This document shows positions 26,265 to 34,855 of a stretch of 44,232 nucleotides of DNA, piece after piece. The stretch covers positions 1 to 44,232 of the IMG/VR virus record IMGVR_UViG_3300015242_000009. One strand, written 5' to 3'. The DNA is from a virus. Under the pieces are notes generated by a model. The model was given only the letters and a program-made list of their open reading frames with translations, searched no databases and had not been told where the DNA came from. A program made the position numbers and the translations under genes. Each line of letters opens with the position of its first letter. Position 1 is the stretch's first letter.

Positions 26265-29200
26265 TCATGGTCCGCCTATCGATACCCCGTTAGGACCACC
26301 GATACCGATACCACCGGATGAGCCACCGATCCCGGTTCCGCCCCCACCGATTCCGATTCCAGTTCTCCCGCCTCCGACGCCTGCCCCGCGCTTGATCTTG
26401 CGGGGTTTGACCGATGGCCCTGTCTTCCAGGCGTCCTCTACGGCCTGAAGCAGCTTGGACTGGAGTTTCGTGAAGCCTCCTGAACCTCCGCCTGGGTAGA
26501 AGGGCGACTCAGCTTCTTTGACTTTGGCCGATCCCTTTTCAGAAGCGTGGATAGCAGCTAGAACTTTGGGCAAAAGCTCAGGCTTTGGTTTCCCGTTGTT
26601 TCCGTAGAGCAGTTCCTGAACGAGCTTGTTGTCGAAGGGACCGGGGATCTTCCCTTTGCCGTACTTCAGATCGAAACTCTTGGAGAGGGCTTCTGTGGCT
26701 CCGAACTCACGGCCCGTCTGCGGGAGCAGAGGCATTATCCCCGAACGAACGTTCTTGTTCTTATCAAGTTTTTCGTAGGCCTGGGAGGCCACTGAGCGCC
26801 CCGGTCCTCCCAGTGCCTCCAGAGCCCTTTCGCCAAGGCCCTCGCCACCCAGCCCCGGGAGCTTGGCACGTAGTGGATAGGGCAGGCCAGTGATCTGTTC
26901 CAAGGCAGCCCATCCCTTCGGGTTCGAGGTCTTCTCTCCAGTGAAGGCTTCGACCCCGGTCAGCCCCGTGATGGCTGCGCTGATCGCAGGATTGGCGGAG
27001 CTTAGGATCGCGGCAGGGTTACCGGAACTGAGAGCCTGTGTGACCGAGGACTGGCCGGGCGAGATTCGAGAGCCTCCCGGAAGGACCGATTGCTTTCCTC
27101 CCGCTCCCTCGTAAACCGGGAGAGCGTAGGCAAGGGGATTCGCGGACTTCGCTGGGGCGTCGGTCTTTTGGAGTCCTGCTTCATGGAGTCCTTCTCCCGT
27201 CAGCTTGTCTATCTGATTGGCGTTGGCTTGAGCCAGCATGTAGGCGGCCGTCGCCATGACCGGATGGTCTCGCGGAAAAGCCCATGCAGCCCAACGCAGC
27301 GAGTAGCGCAGGAAGCCGTAGAAGATTGCAAGTGGAGCGAAGGCACGCTCGTAGCGAGTAAAGGCTGTCCAGTTGCCCATCGAAGAATCCATGTGATCTT
27401 CGAATTTGGCTTTCCAGCGCTTCCCCTCCGGGTCCTTCTCAAGCCAGTCCCAAAGTTTCTCCCGTGGCTGATGGCGAAAGCGCTGGGATAGCTCGGCTTG
27501 CATATCGAACATCCCGGTCACGCCTTTGTGCCAAGCGCGGAACTGTTTGTCAGCCTTCATCGCGTAGACGACCTGGCGCAGCTCTCCCTCAAACTTAGCG
27601 TTCCATTTGCCAAGCATTTCCAGCTTCGCGAAAGAGAGGGCCATGCGCGCTGGTTTACCACGCGTCAGCGCCTTGGCCCCTCGTGCCCACTCGACCGGCG
27701 TTAGTGCCTCCTGCATATCGAGCGGCGTGCGCAGGGCAGCGCTAGAGATCGATTGCGCTCCGGCCGCCCCCTCCATTGCCAGCGCAGCCTCTGGGTTGTT
27801 CCTGCGCTGTTTGAGGATGTCCTTGTAGATCGACCCTACGTGAATGGGATTGAGCAGTTTTGGGTTGGTTAGGATCGCCGGGATCGCCACAGCGGGTAGC
27901 TGGGCGATGAACCAGGCCGGATTGGTGCCGAGAAGGGTCCGGACTGCGCCACGATTGACGGCGTTGGCAACTTCCGTGAACTCGTGGTGCTTCGGAGAAG
28001 TCTGCGCCCTGGCCTCAACGATTACCTCTCGGGGCACAAGCAGGGAGGGTTCGTGCCCCTTAACCTTACCTTCAGCCGCTTCATCAAGAATGCGCTTGAT
28101 GGTCGAAGTCCGCTCGGCCTCGCTCATGAAAGGATCCTTGAGCGCGGAGTTGAACTCACGCAGTGCCAGCCGTCCGTAGCGTTTCGGATCAACCTGGCCG
28201 CCGTCGGGGTTCTCTTTGGTTTTGCGAGTCGTGATTGCTTTCCAGTCTTTGGAATCACGAATGATGTAGCGCTCTTTCCCGTCAAGCTGGAAGGGCGTCT
28301 TGAACTCCTCTGGAATAGCGCGCATGAACTGACGTGCTGCCTCACGTTGCCGGGGTAGATGGGCCACGCCCCGAACGAGACCCTCAAACGAGCGGTCCAG
28401 ATTGTCTTCCAGGGCTAGGTGACCCTGGCGCATATGCTCGACCGAGGCAGCACGTTGTCCCGGCGCACCCTCCAGCCCTGACCCACGTTGCTCCAGCGGA
28501 GCGTGATGGGTGTAGATGGCTGGGGCATAGCCCTTCTCCCGGCGGGAGCCTTCGACAAGCTCTTTATAGCGACCAAGCATCTCATCGTTATAGGGCGCAA
28601 GTTTGCTCTGGTCGATGTTGCGCTCAGGGTGGGTAAGGTTCTTGATCTCGTCGTAGAGCGCCTGATTTCGCTTCTCAAGAGTTCGGGCTGCCGCAAAACT
28701 CCCAGCCGCAGCTTCCTTCATCCCCTTTGAGCGAGCGTTCCGCTTCCCGCGTAGCTCCGCATAAAGCCCGCGAACGTTGGCTTCTGCGTGAAGGAGTGCC
28801 TGACGCTCTCGTTGCATCTGAAGCATTGGGTCAAGTCGCGGCTGCCCGCTCTTTGGCCCTCGGACGAATACACCAGCTTTGCGCTGCCTCAGACGTTCTC
28901 TGCGCTCGCGAAACCCAAGACGCTCCCTCAGCTTCGCGGCCTCTAGCTGTTGGCTTCGCAGAGAGCGGGTTAGATCGGCAAGCTCTTTGGGATTCTTCTT
29001 AGCTTGGCGCTGGATGCGCCGCCCTTCGTCACGAAGCTCTTTGACACGCTTGTGATCCGCCGCCAGTTTGTCCCAAGCGCCCTGTCGCGTCGTCTCCCCG
29101 CTCAACTTCTCAGCCTTGGGCGTAACCATATGCTCGGGCCGCGTAATGCCGAAGAGATCGCCTTGTGGCAGCAGGCGCGCTCTCTCCCCCTTGCCAACCA

Positions 29201-30839
29201 CTGCGGCAGGCGCAGACTCGGCCGCGCGTTGCGTTGCTGCCAATACTCCCTGCGTAGCTTTGTGCTGCCAAGCCTCCGGATGCTTTTCGAGGAAGTCGAG
29301 AGCCTCGTGAAGCTGTTTGTCGCCTGGGCCTAGGTGGCGCAGATCGGAGATATGACGCGGGTCCCTCGCCCCGTACTCGGCCAGAACCTGCATCGCCTTG
29401 TGCGCCTCGTCAGGGAGATGCGCTGCCGCGTAAGCCATGCTTGCCTCATGGTGCTCCCTGGCAATCCGATGGGGATTGTCGATCCGCTGCTTGATAAGTG
29501 CCGTCTTCTTGCGTTGTGCGTGCCGTTCCGCGTGACCTGAAACGTGAGGCTCTGTCCCCTCAGGGGAATGGCGAACCCGCTTATTTAGGGTGTCGCCACG
29601 AGAAGCAATTTTACGCCGTGCCTCATTAGCTGTCTTGCGGACAACCCCGCGAGCCTCCTTGTAATACCGGGTGCGGGTTAGAGCAGGAAGGGGAGTAGCG
29701 AGCGCCAGGGAACCTTCCTTGCGCGCTGCTTCTTCAGCCTTCTTTGTATCTCCCGAGAACGCTTGGCCGACGATGTGGCCTACGCCCTTGATCTGTTCCT
29801 CTGCCGTATTGACGAGAGGTTCAGGCGTGCCGTGCTTTACCGAGGAGGCGGTTGCTACGAGAAGGGCGGCGGGACCAGTGATCGCTCCGGCCAGTGAGCG
29901 ACCGGTGGTCTCAAGCGTTTCTCCCGGATGTGAGACAAGTGCCTTTGCGCTTCCTTCTGCAAACGCTCGCGCTCTCTTCGTCGCGTCCCCGGGTAGAGCG
30001 CCTTCTGGAAGAACGACTGCAGCGCCATAAACAGAACGTACAGGATGGCGCCGGGCGGAACGTGCCGTTTGCTGAGCAGCCGCCCGACGACCTTCCTTAG
30101 TAGCTACTGCACGTCTTGCGCGCTTCGGTGCGTTGCGAAGCCTAGCAGGAGCCGCCTTGACTTTGGCTGCCTTCCTGGCTGGGTAGGAGCGGAGAGCGTG
30201 TGCCTCAGACTTGGCCTTGGAAGTCGCGACTTTCCCCGCCCGTGTTGCGGCGCTCTCCGCCGCGCTCGCGCCCTTTGAAGCGATGGTCTTCAAGCCGACC
30301 TCCTCGATTCCCTTCGCTGCTCCCTTGACGATTGCGCCAGCGCCTCCCGCGAGAGAGGCGATTTCAATCGCGTGGGTTATGTCTTCCGGTTCGCCTAGGT
30401 TTTCTTTCTGGCTGAGTTTGGCCAGAGCAATCTCGCCAGAGCGTTTGTAGGCGCGGGGGTGGGTTGTAGCCGCGACCTTCGGAGGGAAGGTTCCGTGCTC
30501 GGTGGCCTGCCGGGTGATTGTGTGAGGCTCGCCTTCAGCTCGATGCTGTGTCCGGGTCTCACGTTCCAGGGTGTCCAGGGCGCGTAGGCGCCTGATCTTA
30601 CGCTGCGTTTCCTTGTGAAGCTGGCGCTTCTTCGTCTTGATGGCCTTTGGCAGCGAAGGAACGGCGAAAGGCTCTTGACTGCGAGCTTTCGACGGCGAGG
30701 GAGCAGCGTTCGGATTACGAATACTTGGTGTCGAAGACTCGGAGCGGTTCGGCCCAGCTACTTCCTTAGGTTTCGGCCGCTTGATCTTGCGGGTCCCGAT
30801 CTCCGGAGCGCTATAGGTATCTTTGGTCCTGAAGGGCAC
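26265..30839 (-). CDS. Large internal/ejection virion protein (1,524 aa)
   Basis: The largest gene. GTG 30839 has GAGAGGA upstream. The N-terminus MPFRTKDTYS is shared with the virion hydrolase at 9265. Residues 1-300 are basic and Ala-rich; long charged helices follow. At about 960-1000 there is a hydrophobic segment (TNPAWFIAQLPAVAIPAILT), and at about 1163 YERAFAPLAIFYGFLRY. Both resemble the large polyvalent/internal proteins of podoviruses that are ejected into the envelope. The C-terminal 40 residues are Gly/Ile-rich repeats (GIGIGGGGTGIGGSSGG). No tape-measure repeat or lysozyme motif is evident. Probably injected to form the trans-envelope channel. Confidence 0.75.
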   Translation of the reverse strand: MPFRTKDTYSAPEIGTRKIKRPKPKEVAGPNRSESSTPSIRNPNAAPSPSKARSQEPFAVPSLPKAIKTKKRQLHKETQRKIRRLRALDTLERETRTQHRAEGEPHTITRQATEHGTFPPKVAATTHPRAYKRSGEIALAKLSQKENLGEPEDITHAIEIASLAGGAGAIVKGAAKGIEEVGLKTIASKGASAAESAATRAGKVATSKAKSEAHALRSYPARKAAKVKAAPARLRNAPKRARRAVATKEGRRAAAQQTARSARRHPVRSVYGAAVVLPEGALPGDATKRARAFAEGSAKALVSHPGETLETTGRSLAGAITGPAALLVATASSVKHGTPEPLVNTAEEQIKGVGHIVGQAFSGDTKKAEEAARKEGSLALATPLPALTRTRYYKEARGVVRKTANEARRKIASRGDTLNKRVRHSPEGTEPHVSGHAERHAQRKKTALIKQRIDNPHRIAREHHEASMAYAAAHLPDEAHKAMQVLAEYGARDPRHISDLRHLGPGDKQLHEALDFLEKHPEAWQHKATQGVLAATQRAAESAPAAVVGKGERARLLPQGDLFGITRPEHMVTPKAEKLSGETTRQGAWDKLAADHKRVKELRDEGRRIQRQAKKNPKELADLTRSLRSQQLEAAKLRERLGFRERRERLRQRKAGVFVRGPKSGQPRLDPMLQMQRERQALLHAEANVRGLYAELRGKRNARSKGMKEAAAGSFAAARTLEKRNQALYDEIKNLTHPERNIDQSKLAPYNDEMLGRYKELVEGSRREKGYAPAIYTHHAPLEQRGSGLEGAPGQRAASVEHMRQGHLALEDNLDRSFEGLVRGVAHLPRQREAARQFMRAIPEEFKTPFQLDGKERYIIRDSKDWKAITTRKTKENPDGGQVDPKRYGRLALREFNSALKDPFMSEAERTSTIKRILDEAAEGKVKGHEPSLLVPREVIVEARAQTSPKHHEFTEVANAVNRGAVRTLLGTNPAWFIAQLPAVAIPAILTNPKLLNPIHVGSIYKDILKQRRNNPEAALAMEGAAGAQSISSAALRTPLDMQEALTPVEWARGAKALTRGKPARMALSFAKLEMLGKWNAKFEGELRQVVYAMKADKQFRAWHKGVTGMFDMQAELSQRFRHQPREKLWDWLEKDPEGKRWKAKFEDHMDSSMGNWTAFTRYERAFAPLAIFYGFLRYSLRWAAWAFPRDHPVMATAAYMLAQANANQIDKLTGEGLHEAGLQKTDAPAKSANPLAYALPVYEGAGGKQSVLPGGSRISPGQSSVTQALSSGNPAAILSSANPAISAAITGLTGVEAFTGEKTSNPKGWAALEQITGLPYPLRAKLPGLGGEGLGERALEALGGPGRSVASQAYEKLDKNKNVRSGIMPLLPQTGREFGATEALSKSFDLKYGKGKIPGPFDNKLVQELLYGNNGKPKPELLPKVLAAIHASEKGSAKVKEAESPFYPGGGSGGFTKLQSKLLQAVEDAWKTGPSVKPRKIKRGAGVGGGRTGIGIGGGGTGIGGSSGGIGIGGPNGVSIGGP

Positions 30840-30851
30840 TAGATCCTCTCG

Positions 30852-30866
30852 CTATACAAAGTATAG
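30852..30866. promoter_or_regulatory. CTATAC-AAA-GTATAG palindrome upstream of the 1,524-aa gene
   Basis: A perfect 6-3-6 inverted repeat in the 131-base gap 30840-30970. On the minus strand it contains TATACT, a good -10 sequence, about 20 bases before GTG 30839. The -35 (TATCAA, 18 bases upstream) is weak. An AGCCAAAAGGCT hairpin lies next to it. Confidence 0.4.
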
Positions 30867-30970
30867 TTTTGGAGCCTTTTGGCTTGATAGAGCCACCGCT
30901 TGACAGATGCTGTATTCGTTTCGGATTGTGGCCAAGGGTTCGGAGCGCTTTGAACAACAGGCAGGTAGGG

Positions 30971-32095
30971 TCAGCGATGTGGGTAGTCTCTGCGCAGTTG
31001 TTCTTTACGTTGTTTCGTTTTCTTGCCTTCAACGCGTTGCTTGATCCGGTTGACGGCAGCTCTCGCTTCAGCCGGCGTGACTTCGCTTTCCTTCGCCACG
31101 GCAGTAGCTAGTTCTCCCCAGGAGTTCCAGCCGACGTGGTTGCCTTCACCGTCTTTGGTCCCCGCTTCGTACTGATTGCGCGCAGCGGCTATGGCCTTGC
31201 GATTGACGCCGCCCTTCTTGACCTTTGGCTTTGCATTCGACCTGATTGAAGCGCGTTCATCTTGCGCGTTGCTACGGACGTTGTTCTGCGCTGTTCGGCG
31301 GGAAGCGCGTTCATCTTGGGTCTGTTCACGAAGATCCTGCGTTTCGCGCTGTCGGCGGTTCAGCGCCCCTTCTCTAGCTTTCAGGCCAAGTTCTTTGCCT
31401 TTCTGGCCGAACGCCTGTTTCTGGACTGCATAGTCCCTGGCACCTTCCCGCAGCTTCTCCAGATTCGCCACGACCGCCTGCCCACGCTCCTTCTTACCTG
31501 CCCGAAGGTCTTCCTTGATTTTGCGCCTACGTGAGGTCTCAGCCTTACGAGCCTCTATGCCGCGTTCTGAGGCGGAGATACCGCGCTGGGCTAGGTAGCC
31601 TTGGTTAGAAGCTCTTTCGGCGGTGAGGGGCGACGTGAGGGCTACACGCTGCTGCGCTACGGCCGTGTTCCCCGCTGCCGCTTCTGCGAGACCACGACTG
31701 TTCGTCGGTCCACCCAGGAGTTTGGCCGTTGCTTCATTTTGTGAAGCGAGGTCTTTCAGGTTGGCGGAGTCGGAGGCGCTAGCATTGGCGAGCCGCTGCG
31801 TTAGCGCCGACTCGGCAGCTTGGGAGGTCGCAGCGGCACTTTGCTGCGCTGCCTGGTTCTGAGTCGTCAGCCCTCCGTACCAGTCTTTCAATTCCCCTTC
31901 GCGCTTGTTGGATCCAGCCACTTCGCTGCGTAGACCGCGCAGGACTGGCTTGTATTCCTTGTTGGCCTCTGCCCCCGCGATGTGTCGAGCTTTCTTGACC
32001 GTCGGGGATTCAACGAATCGAGCTTGCGATTTGCGTTCCCTCGTTTCGCGCTTGAGCTGCCTGGAAATCTGATTGCGTCTGCGCTGCTTGGGCAT
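30971..32095 (-). CDS. Basic coiled-coil protein, probable ejection protein (374 aa)
   Basis: Very rich in Arg, Lys, Glu, Gln and Ala with long helical stretches (QSAAATSQAAESALTQRLAN, then RNAQDERASIR-like repeats near 270-290, where the pattern DERASxR occurs twice). ATG 32095 directly follows the previous stop. Located between the 248-residue and the 1,524-residue proteins, so most likely one of the internal proteins delivered with DNA. No enzymatic motif. Function inferred from context. Confidence 0.7.
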   Translation of the reverse strand: MPKQRRRNQISRQLKRETRERKSQARFVESPTVKKARHIAGAEANKEYKPVLRGLRSEVAGSNKREGELKDWYGGLTTQNQAAQQSAAATSQAAESALTQRLANASASDSANLKDLASQNEATAKLLGGPTNSRGLAEAAAGNTAVAQQRVALTSPLTAERASNQGYLAQRGISASERGIEARKAETSRRRKIKEDLRAGKKERGQAVVANLEKLREGARDYAVQKQAFGQKGKELGLKAREGALNRRQRETQDLREQTQDERASRRTAQNNVRSNAQDERASIRSNAKPKVKKGGVNRKAIAAARNQYEAGTKDGEGNHVGWNSWGELATAVAKESEVTPAEARAAVNRIKQRVEGKKTKQRKEQLRRDYPHR

Positions 32096-32842
32096 CTAGC
32101 CTCGTATTCCTTTCCCACGTTTGAAGCCTCCGCCGCCTTTGCCTTTGGCTTTTTTACTTGGGCCTCCACCGCTACCGCCCGAAGGTGCCGATTCTCCAAC
32201 GGGCGCGGGTTCCGGCGCTTCTTCCCTCGCTCGTTCGATAGCGGCCAACTGAGCTTCTTCTTGCTGCTGCTGGATTTCGTGCTGGGTCGCCTGTTCTTCT
32301 CGTTCGACCCGAGCGCGTCTCGCCTCGTAGTCTTCCTGGAGATGAGCGCGTCCTTCTGAGTAGCCGTGTTCAGTCTGACCTAGGTGATTGATCGTGGCAC
32401 CTGAGTAGAGTTGGCCGGGACGCTGGTTGATCCCCCGTGTACCGATTTCCCTCTGGCGCTGAAGCAGCGAAGCCTGGGAGTAGGGGTTGTTTTCGTAGCC
32501 CTGTCCAAGTCCGATAGAGCGCTGTTCTGCGTCCCAGTTTCCTCGCAACCCCGCGAGTTTGTCTTGCGCGTTGCGATAGCCCCCCGCTGTTTCGAGCGTT
32601 GCCTGAGAATCCCAGGGCATAGCCGTAGAGCCCTGCGGGAGGCCGCTGGAGCCCACGGCACCCGCTCCTTGACCCTGACCACCCCCACCCTGTCTCAAGC
32701 CCGCAGAAGGCCTCGCGGGACGCCCACGAGAAACTCCGATGTTTCCACTGGCTTTTCGATTGGGAGAAACCGAGAGCCGAGGTTGCGCAGGGCGGTTCTG
32801 AGCTACGGCTGCGCGTATGACCGCTCTGCGGGGGCGAGCCAT
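32096..32842 (-). CDS. Putative internal/ejection virion protein (248 aa)
   Basis: ATG 32842 has AAAGGAAG upstream. The N-terminal 80 residues are basic and Gly-rich (RQGGGGQGQGAGAVGSSGLP). The middle (SLLQRQREIGTRGINQRPGQ, then LYSGATINHLGQTEHGYSEG) has the RGIxxRPGxLYSGAT pattern seen in phage proteins beside ejection or minor tail components. Then an acidic/glutamine helix and a Gly/Lys-rich tail (GKGGGGFKRGKGIRG). Probably internal virion; not assigned further. Confidence 0.7.
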   Translation of the reverse strand: MARPRRAVIRAAVAQNRPAQPRLSVSPNRKASGNIGVSRGRPARPSAGLRQGGGGQGQGAGAVGSSGLPQGSTAMPWDSQATLETAGGYRNAQDKLAGLRGNWDAEQRSIGLGQGYENNPYSQASLLQRQREIGTRGINQRPGQLYSGATINHLGQTEHGYSEGRAHLQEDYEARRARVEREEQATQHEIQQQQEEAQLAAIERAREEAPEPAPVGESAPSGGSGGGPSKKAKGKGGGGFKRGKGIRG

Positions 32843-32859
32843 CTACTTCCTTTCAAGAT

Positions 32860-32876
32860 GATAATGTGGACATATG
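32860..32876 (+). promoter_or_regulatory. Extended -10 promoter, GTGGAC family
   Basis: GATAATGTGGACATATG, identical over 17 bases to 39608-39624. TGATAAT is an extended -10; GTGGAC follows it. The final ATG is the start codon at 32874. Confidence 0.6.
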
Positions 32877-33059
32877 ACAGAGACCAAGAAGCTTTACGTG
32901 GAATTGAGTGCCGGCCAAACCTATTCGGCGATAGGCCGTGTCACCGATCTCCGAGACATGATTCGTACTGCTAAACACGAGGGTGACTTCGTTTTGTTCG
33001 CTGGCGTATGGCTCAACCCGGCGCATATCACGAAGATCCAAGCCGTTACGCCTCAGTAG
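32874..33059 (+). CDS. Small hypothetical protein (61 aa), plus-strand insert
   Basis: ATG 32874 with the -10 box eight bases upstream and no Shine-Dalgarno. Beta-rich (KKLYVELSAGQTYSAIGRVT) and a middle part FVLFAGVWLNPAHITKI, the pattern of a small barrel. Overlaps the end of the convergent gene 33053-33514 by seven bases. Inserted among ejection-protein genes. Unrecognised. Confidence 0.7.
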   Translation: MTETKKLYVELSAGQTYSAIGRVTDLRDMIRTAKHEGDFVLFAGVWLNPAHITKIQAVTPQ

Positions 33060-33514
33060 AGCTTCCGTTTAGCGCGCTGCAGGCCTTGAGCGCGCTTGGC
33101 AGCGACCTGGCGTTGGGCGAACGGACCGGAGATCCCCTTCGCTCCGCCCTGGCCGAAGACCTGTTTGCGCCAGTCGGTTCCGAAGGCTTTCTGGAGCATC
33201 TGGCGCTGACGAGCCACCGTCTGCGCCTGGGTTCCTCCGATGGCTCCGCTCTGGACTCGGCCCTGCAGTTGTTTGCCAAGAGCAACAGGAGGGTTCAGGC
33301 TTTCTCCTTGACGAGGTGCTTGTGGTCCTACGCTCGGGAAGCGTTTGGGGGCGATCTGTCCACCAGTGCGAAAGCTGGGAAGCTCTGAGCGGCCGCCAGG
33401 ACCAGTGGGCTGTCCTCTCCCTAGCGCTTCCCTAATCTGCTTCCGACGGCCGTTAGGAGCGCTGGTACCACCGCTCACGCCCATGCCTTCACGGATACGT
33501 TGTCTGCGAGTCAA
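33053..33514 (-). CDS. Basic internal virion protein (153 aa)
   Basis: The open frame extends to 33583 inside the upstream gene. TTG 33514 has AGGAG five bases before it and is taken as the start (ATG 33484 is an alternative). Highly basic, rich in Gln, Gly and Arg (RRQRIREGMGVSGGTSAPNG, then QTVARQRQMLQKAFGTDWRK). Resembles small internal or DNA-associated proteins. Grouped by context with the ejection set. Unrecognised. Confidence 0.6.
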   Translation of the reverse strand: MTRRQRIREGMGVSGGTSAPNGRRKQIREALGRGQPTGPGGRSELPSFRTGGQIAPKRFPSVGPQAPRQGESLNPPVALGKQLQGRVQSGAIGGTQAQTVARQRQMLQKAFGTDWRKQVFGQGGAKGISGPFAQRQVAAKRAQGLQRAKRKLY

Positions 33515-33522
33515 GGTAACTC

Positions 33523-33912
33523 CTAGCCCACGGCCTCCCAGAGGACCGTGAAGGTTGTGTTTCGTTTGCCGTCGCAACGGCACCTGAATTTGAAGACGGT
33601 GCTCGTGCGTTCGGTGATGACGAAGGTGAAGAGGCCTTCGTCTGAAGCTGATTCAAGCGTAAGTTTGACCGCCGTTGGTTTCGTCCCCAAGCTGTGGCTG
33701 ACTTCTTTGATGCCTGAGACCAAAGTTTCGGAGAAGGTCATCGTGGTTTCGCCGAAGTTGGTCTTGACGGTGCCGGGTTTAGCGAGCTGGGGAAAGCGGG
33801 TGAGGTAGCTCGTAACGGTAGCCGCGAGTTCTCCCCCGCGCTTGACGATTCCACGGAGGTTGCGGTCGACCGGGACGATCTTGGTCTGCCCACCCTCAAG
33901 CGGCCAGGTCAT
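33523..33912 (-). CDS. Virion surface protein with repeated C-terminal domain (129 aa)
   Basis: ATG 33912 with AAAGGA upstream. Residues about 52-129 are clearly related to the C-terminus of 34016-34855: FGETTMTF, then EVSHSLGTKPTAVKLTLES, DEGLF and RCDGKRN, ending FTVLWEAVG. The N-terminal 50 residues differ and may be a short anchor. It looks like a small fibre/decoration protein derived by duplication of the neighbouring gene's end. Confidence 0.75.
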   Translation of the reverse strand: MTWPLEGGQTKIVPVDRNLRGIVKRGGELAATVTSYLTRFPQLAKPGTVKTNFGETTMTFSETLVSGIKEVSHSLGTKPTAVKLTLESASDEGLFTFVITERTSTVFKFRCRCDGKRNTTFTVLWEAVG

Positions 33913-33933
33913 GGCTTCCTTTCGAAGTTAGTG

Positions 33934-34010
33934 GCCCCGGCAGCGCCAGGCCAAGGAGGGGCGCGCCGGGGCGAGCGCAGGGCCGAGGGAAGAGAGGAAA
34001 GGCCCTGCGC
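33934..34010. other. Two GC-rich hairpins between structural genes
   Basis: GCCCCGGC (33934-33941) pairs with GCCGGGGC (33965-33972), and GCGCAGGGCC (33975-33984) pairs with GGCCCTGCGC (34001-34010). The second is a perfect 10-bp stem just after the stop of 34016-34855. There is no T tract, so it could attenuate or protect the transcript, not act as a plain terminator. Confidence 0.6.
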
Positions 34011-34015
34011 AGTGC

Positions 34016-34855
34016 TTAGCCTAGAGCTTCCCAGAGAACCGTGAAGCTGCCGTTGCGTTCTCCGTCGCAGCGATAGGCAAACTTGAAGCTGGTCGGCGTT
34101 CTCGCCCAGACACGCGGCGAGAAGATCCCTTCGTCGGCTTCGGATTCGATCGTCAGTTTGACTGAGGTCGGTTTGACGCCGAGACCGTGGCTGACTTCGA
34201 CCGTGTTCGAGACCAGTTTTTTGGCGAAGGTCATCGTGGTTTCGCCGAAGGCCAGCTTGCTCACAGCCGCCGTAGCCAATTGCGGAGAGAGCTGCTTGGC
34301 TGAGGTCGATAGGGCGGTGGGACCTACGGCTTCGGGGACGATCTGTCCCGCGTTGACCACGTTTTCAGCCAGGCTTGGTTTCGAATACGTGCCTTTGAGG
34401 TCTCCTCCAGCGGTTCCTCTCGATCCCGCGAGTAGGGCTTCGAACGTCTGAGAGGTAACGCCAACTTCAATCGGATCGGGGGTTCTCTGTATCCAGGATG
34501 TTTTCCGGTTGAGTTCCCCGTCTTCGATTGGAACGAGCATTCCGTTGGTCACGTCAGCGCCTGAGTCCGCGTCTTCGGGGCGTTCGAGCGCCCAGGTTTC
34601 CCCAACGCCGACTTTCCCAGTGCCGCCTACGGTTCCGTCCCCGCCTACGCATTCATTGCGAATGACGGCCCAGAGACCGTTCTGAGAGGTGGTCGCCTGA
34701 TCCTTGAGGAGGAGACGAGTCGTAGGAGGGAGACCCCCACCCCCATCTACGATGAGGGGGCCTTTACCTTCGAGCAATTTCGCTTCGGCTTTCGTGGGCG
34801 TTACGGCTTTTGTAGAAGCCTGCCACGCGGGGAGCTTCGCGTCTAGAACGGCCAT
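34016..34855 (-). CDS. Virion surface/fibre protein (279 aa)
   Basis: ATG 34855 overlaps the previous stop (TGATG), so the frame start at 34879 is rejected. The N-terminal half resembles fibre proteins (LDAKLPAWQASTKAVTPTK, then TRLLLKDQATTSQNGLWAVI). The linker GGDLKGTYSKPSLAE echoes GGSLTGTYPNPTVG in the beta-helix spike. The last about 80 residues match 33523-33912 (FGETTMTF ... FTVLWEALG). Likely a head or tail fibre whose C-terminal domain binds ligand or host. Confidence 0.8.
   Translation of the reverse strand: MAVLDAKLPAWQASTKAVTPTKAEAKLLEGKGPLIVDGGGGLPPTTRLLLKDQATTSQNGLWAVIRNECVGGDGTVGGTGKVGVGETWALERPEDADSGADVTNGMLVPIEDGELNRKTSWIQRTPDPIEVGVTSQTFEALLAGSRGTAGGDLKGTYSKPSLAENVVNAGQIVPEAVGPTALSTSAKQLSPQLATAAVSKLAFGETTMTFAKKLVSNTVEVSHGLGVKPTSVKLTIESEADEGIFSPRVWARTPTSFKFAYRCDGERNGSFTVLWEALG

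Noticed and set aside
30899-30930. Plus-strand TTGACA with an 18-base spacer and GATTGT
   Set aside because: Weak -10, and no plus-strand gene follows; it would only make antisense RNA.
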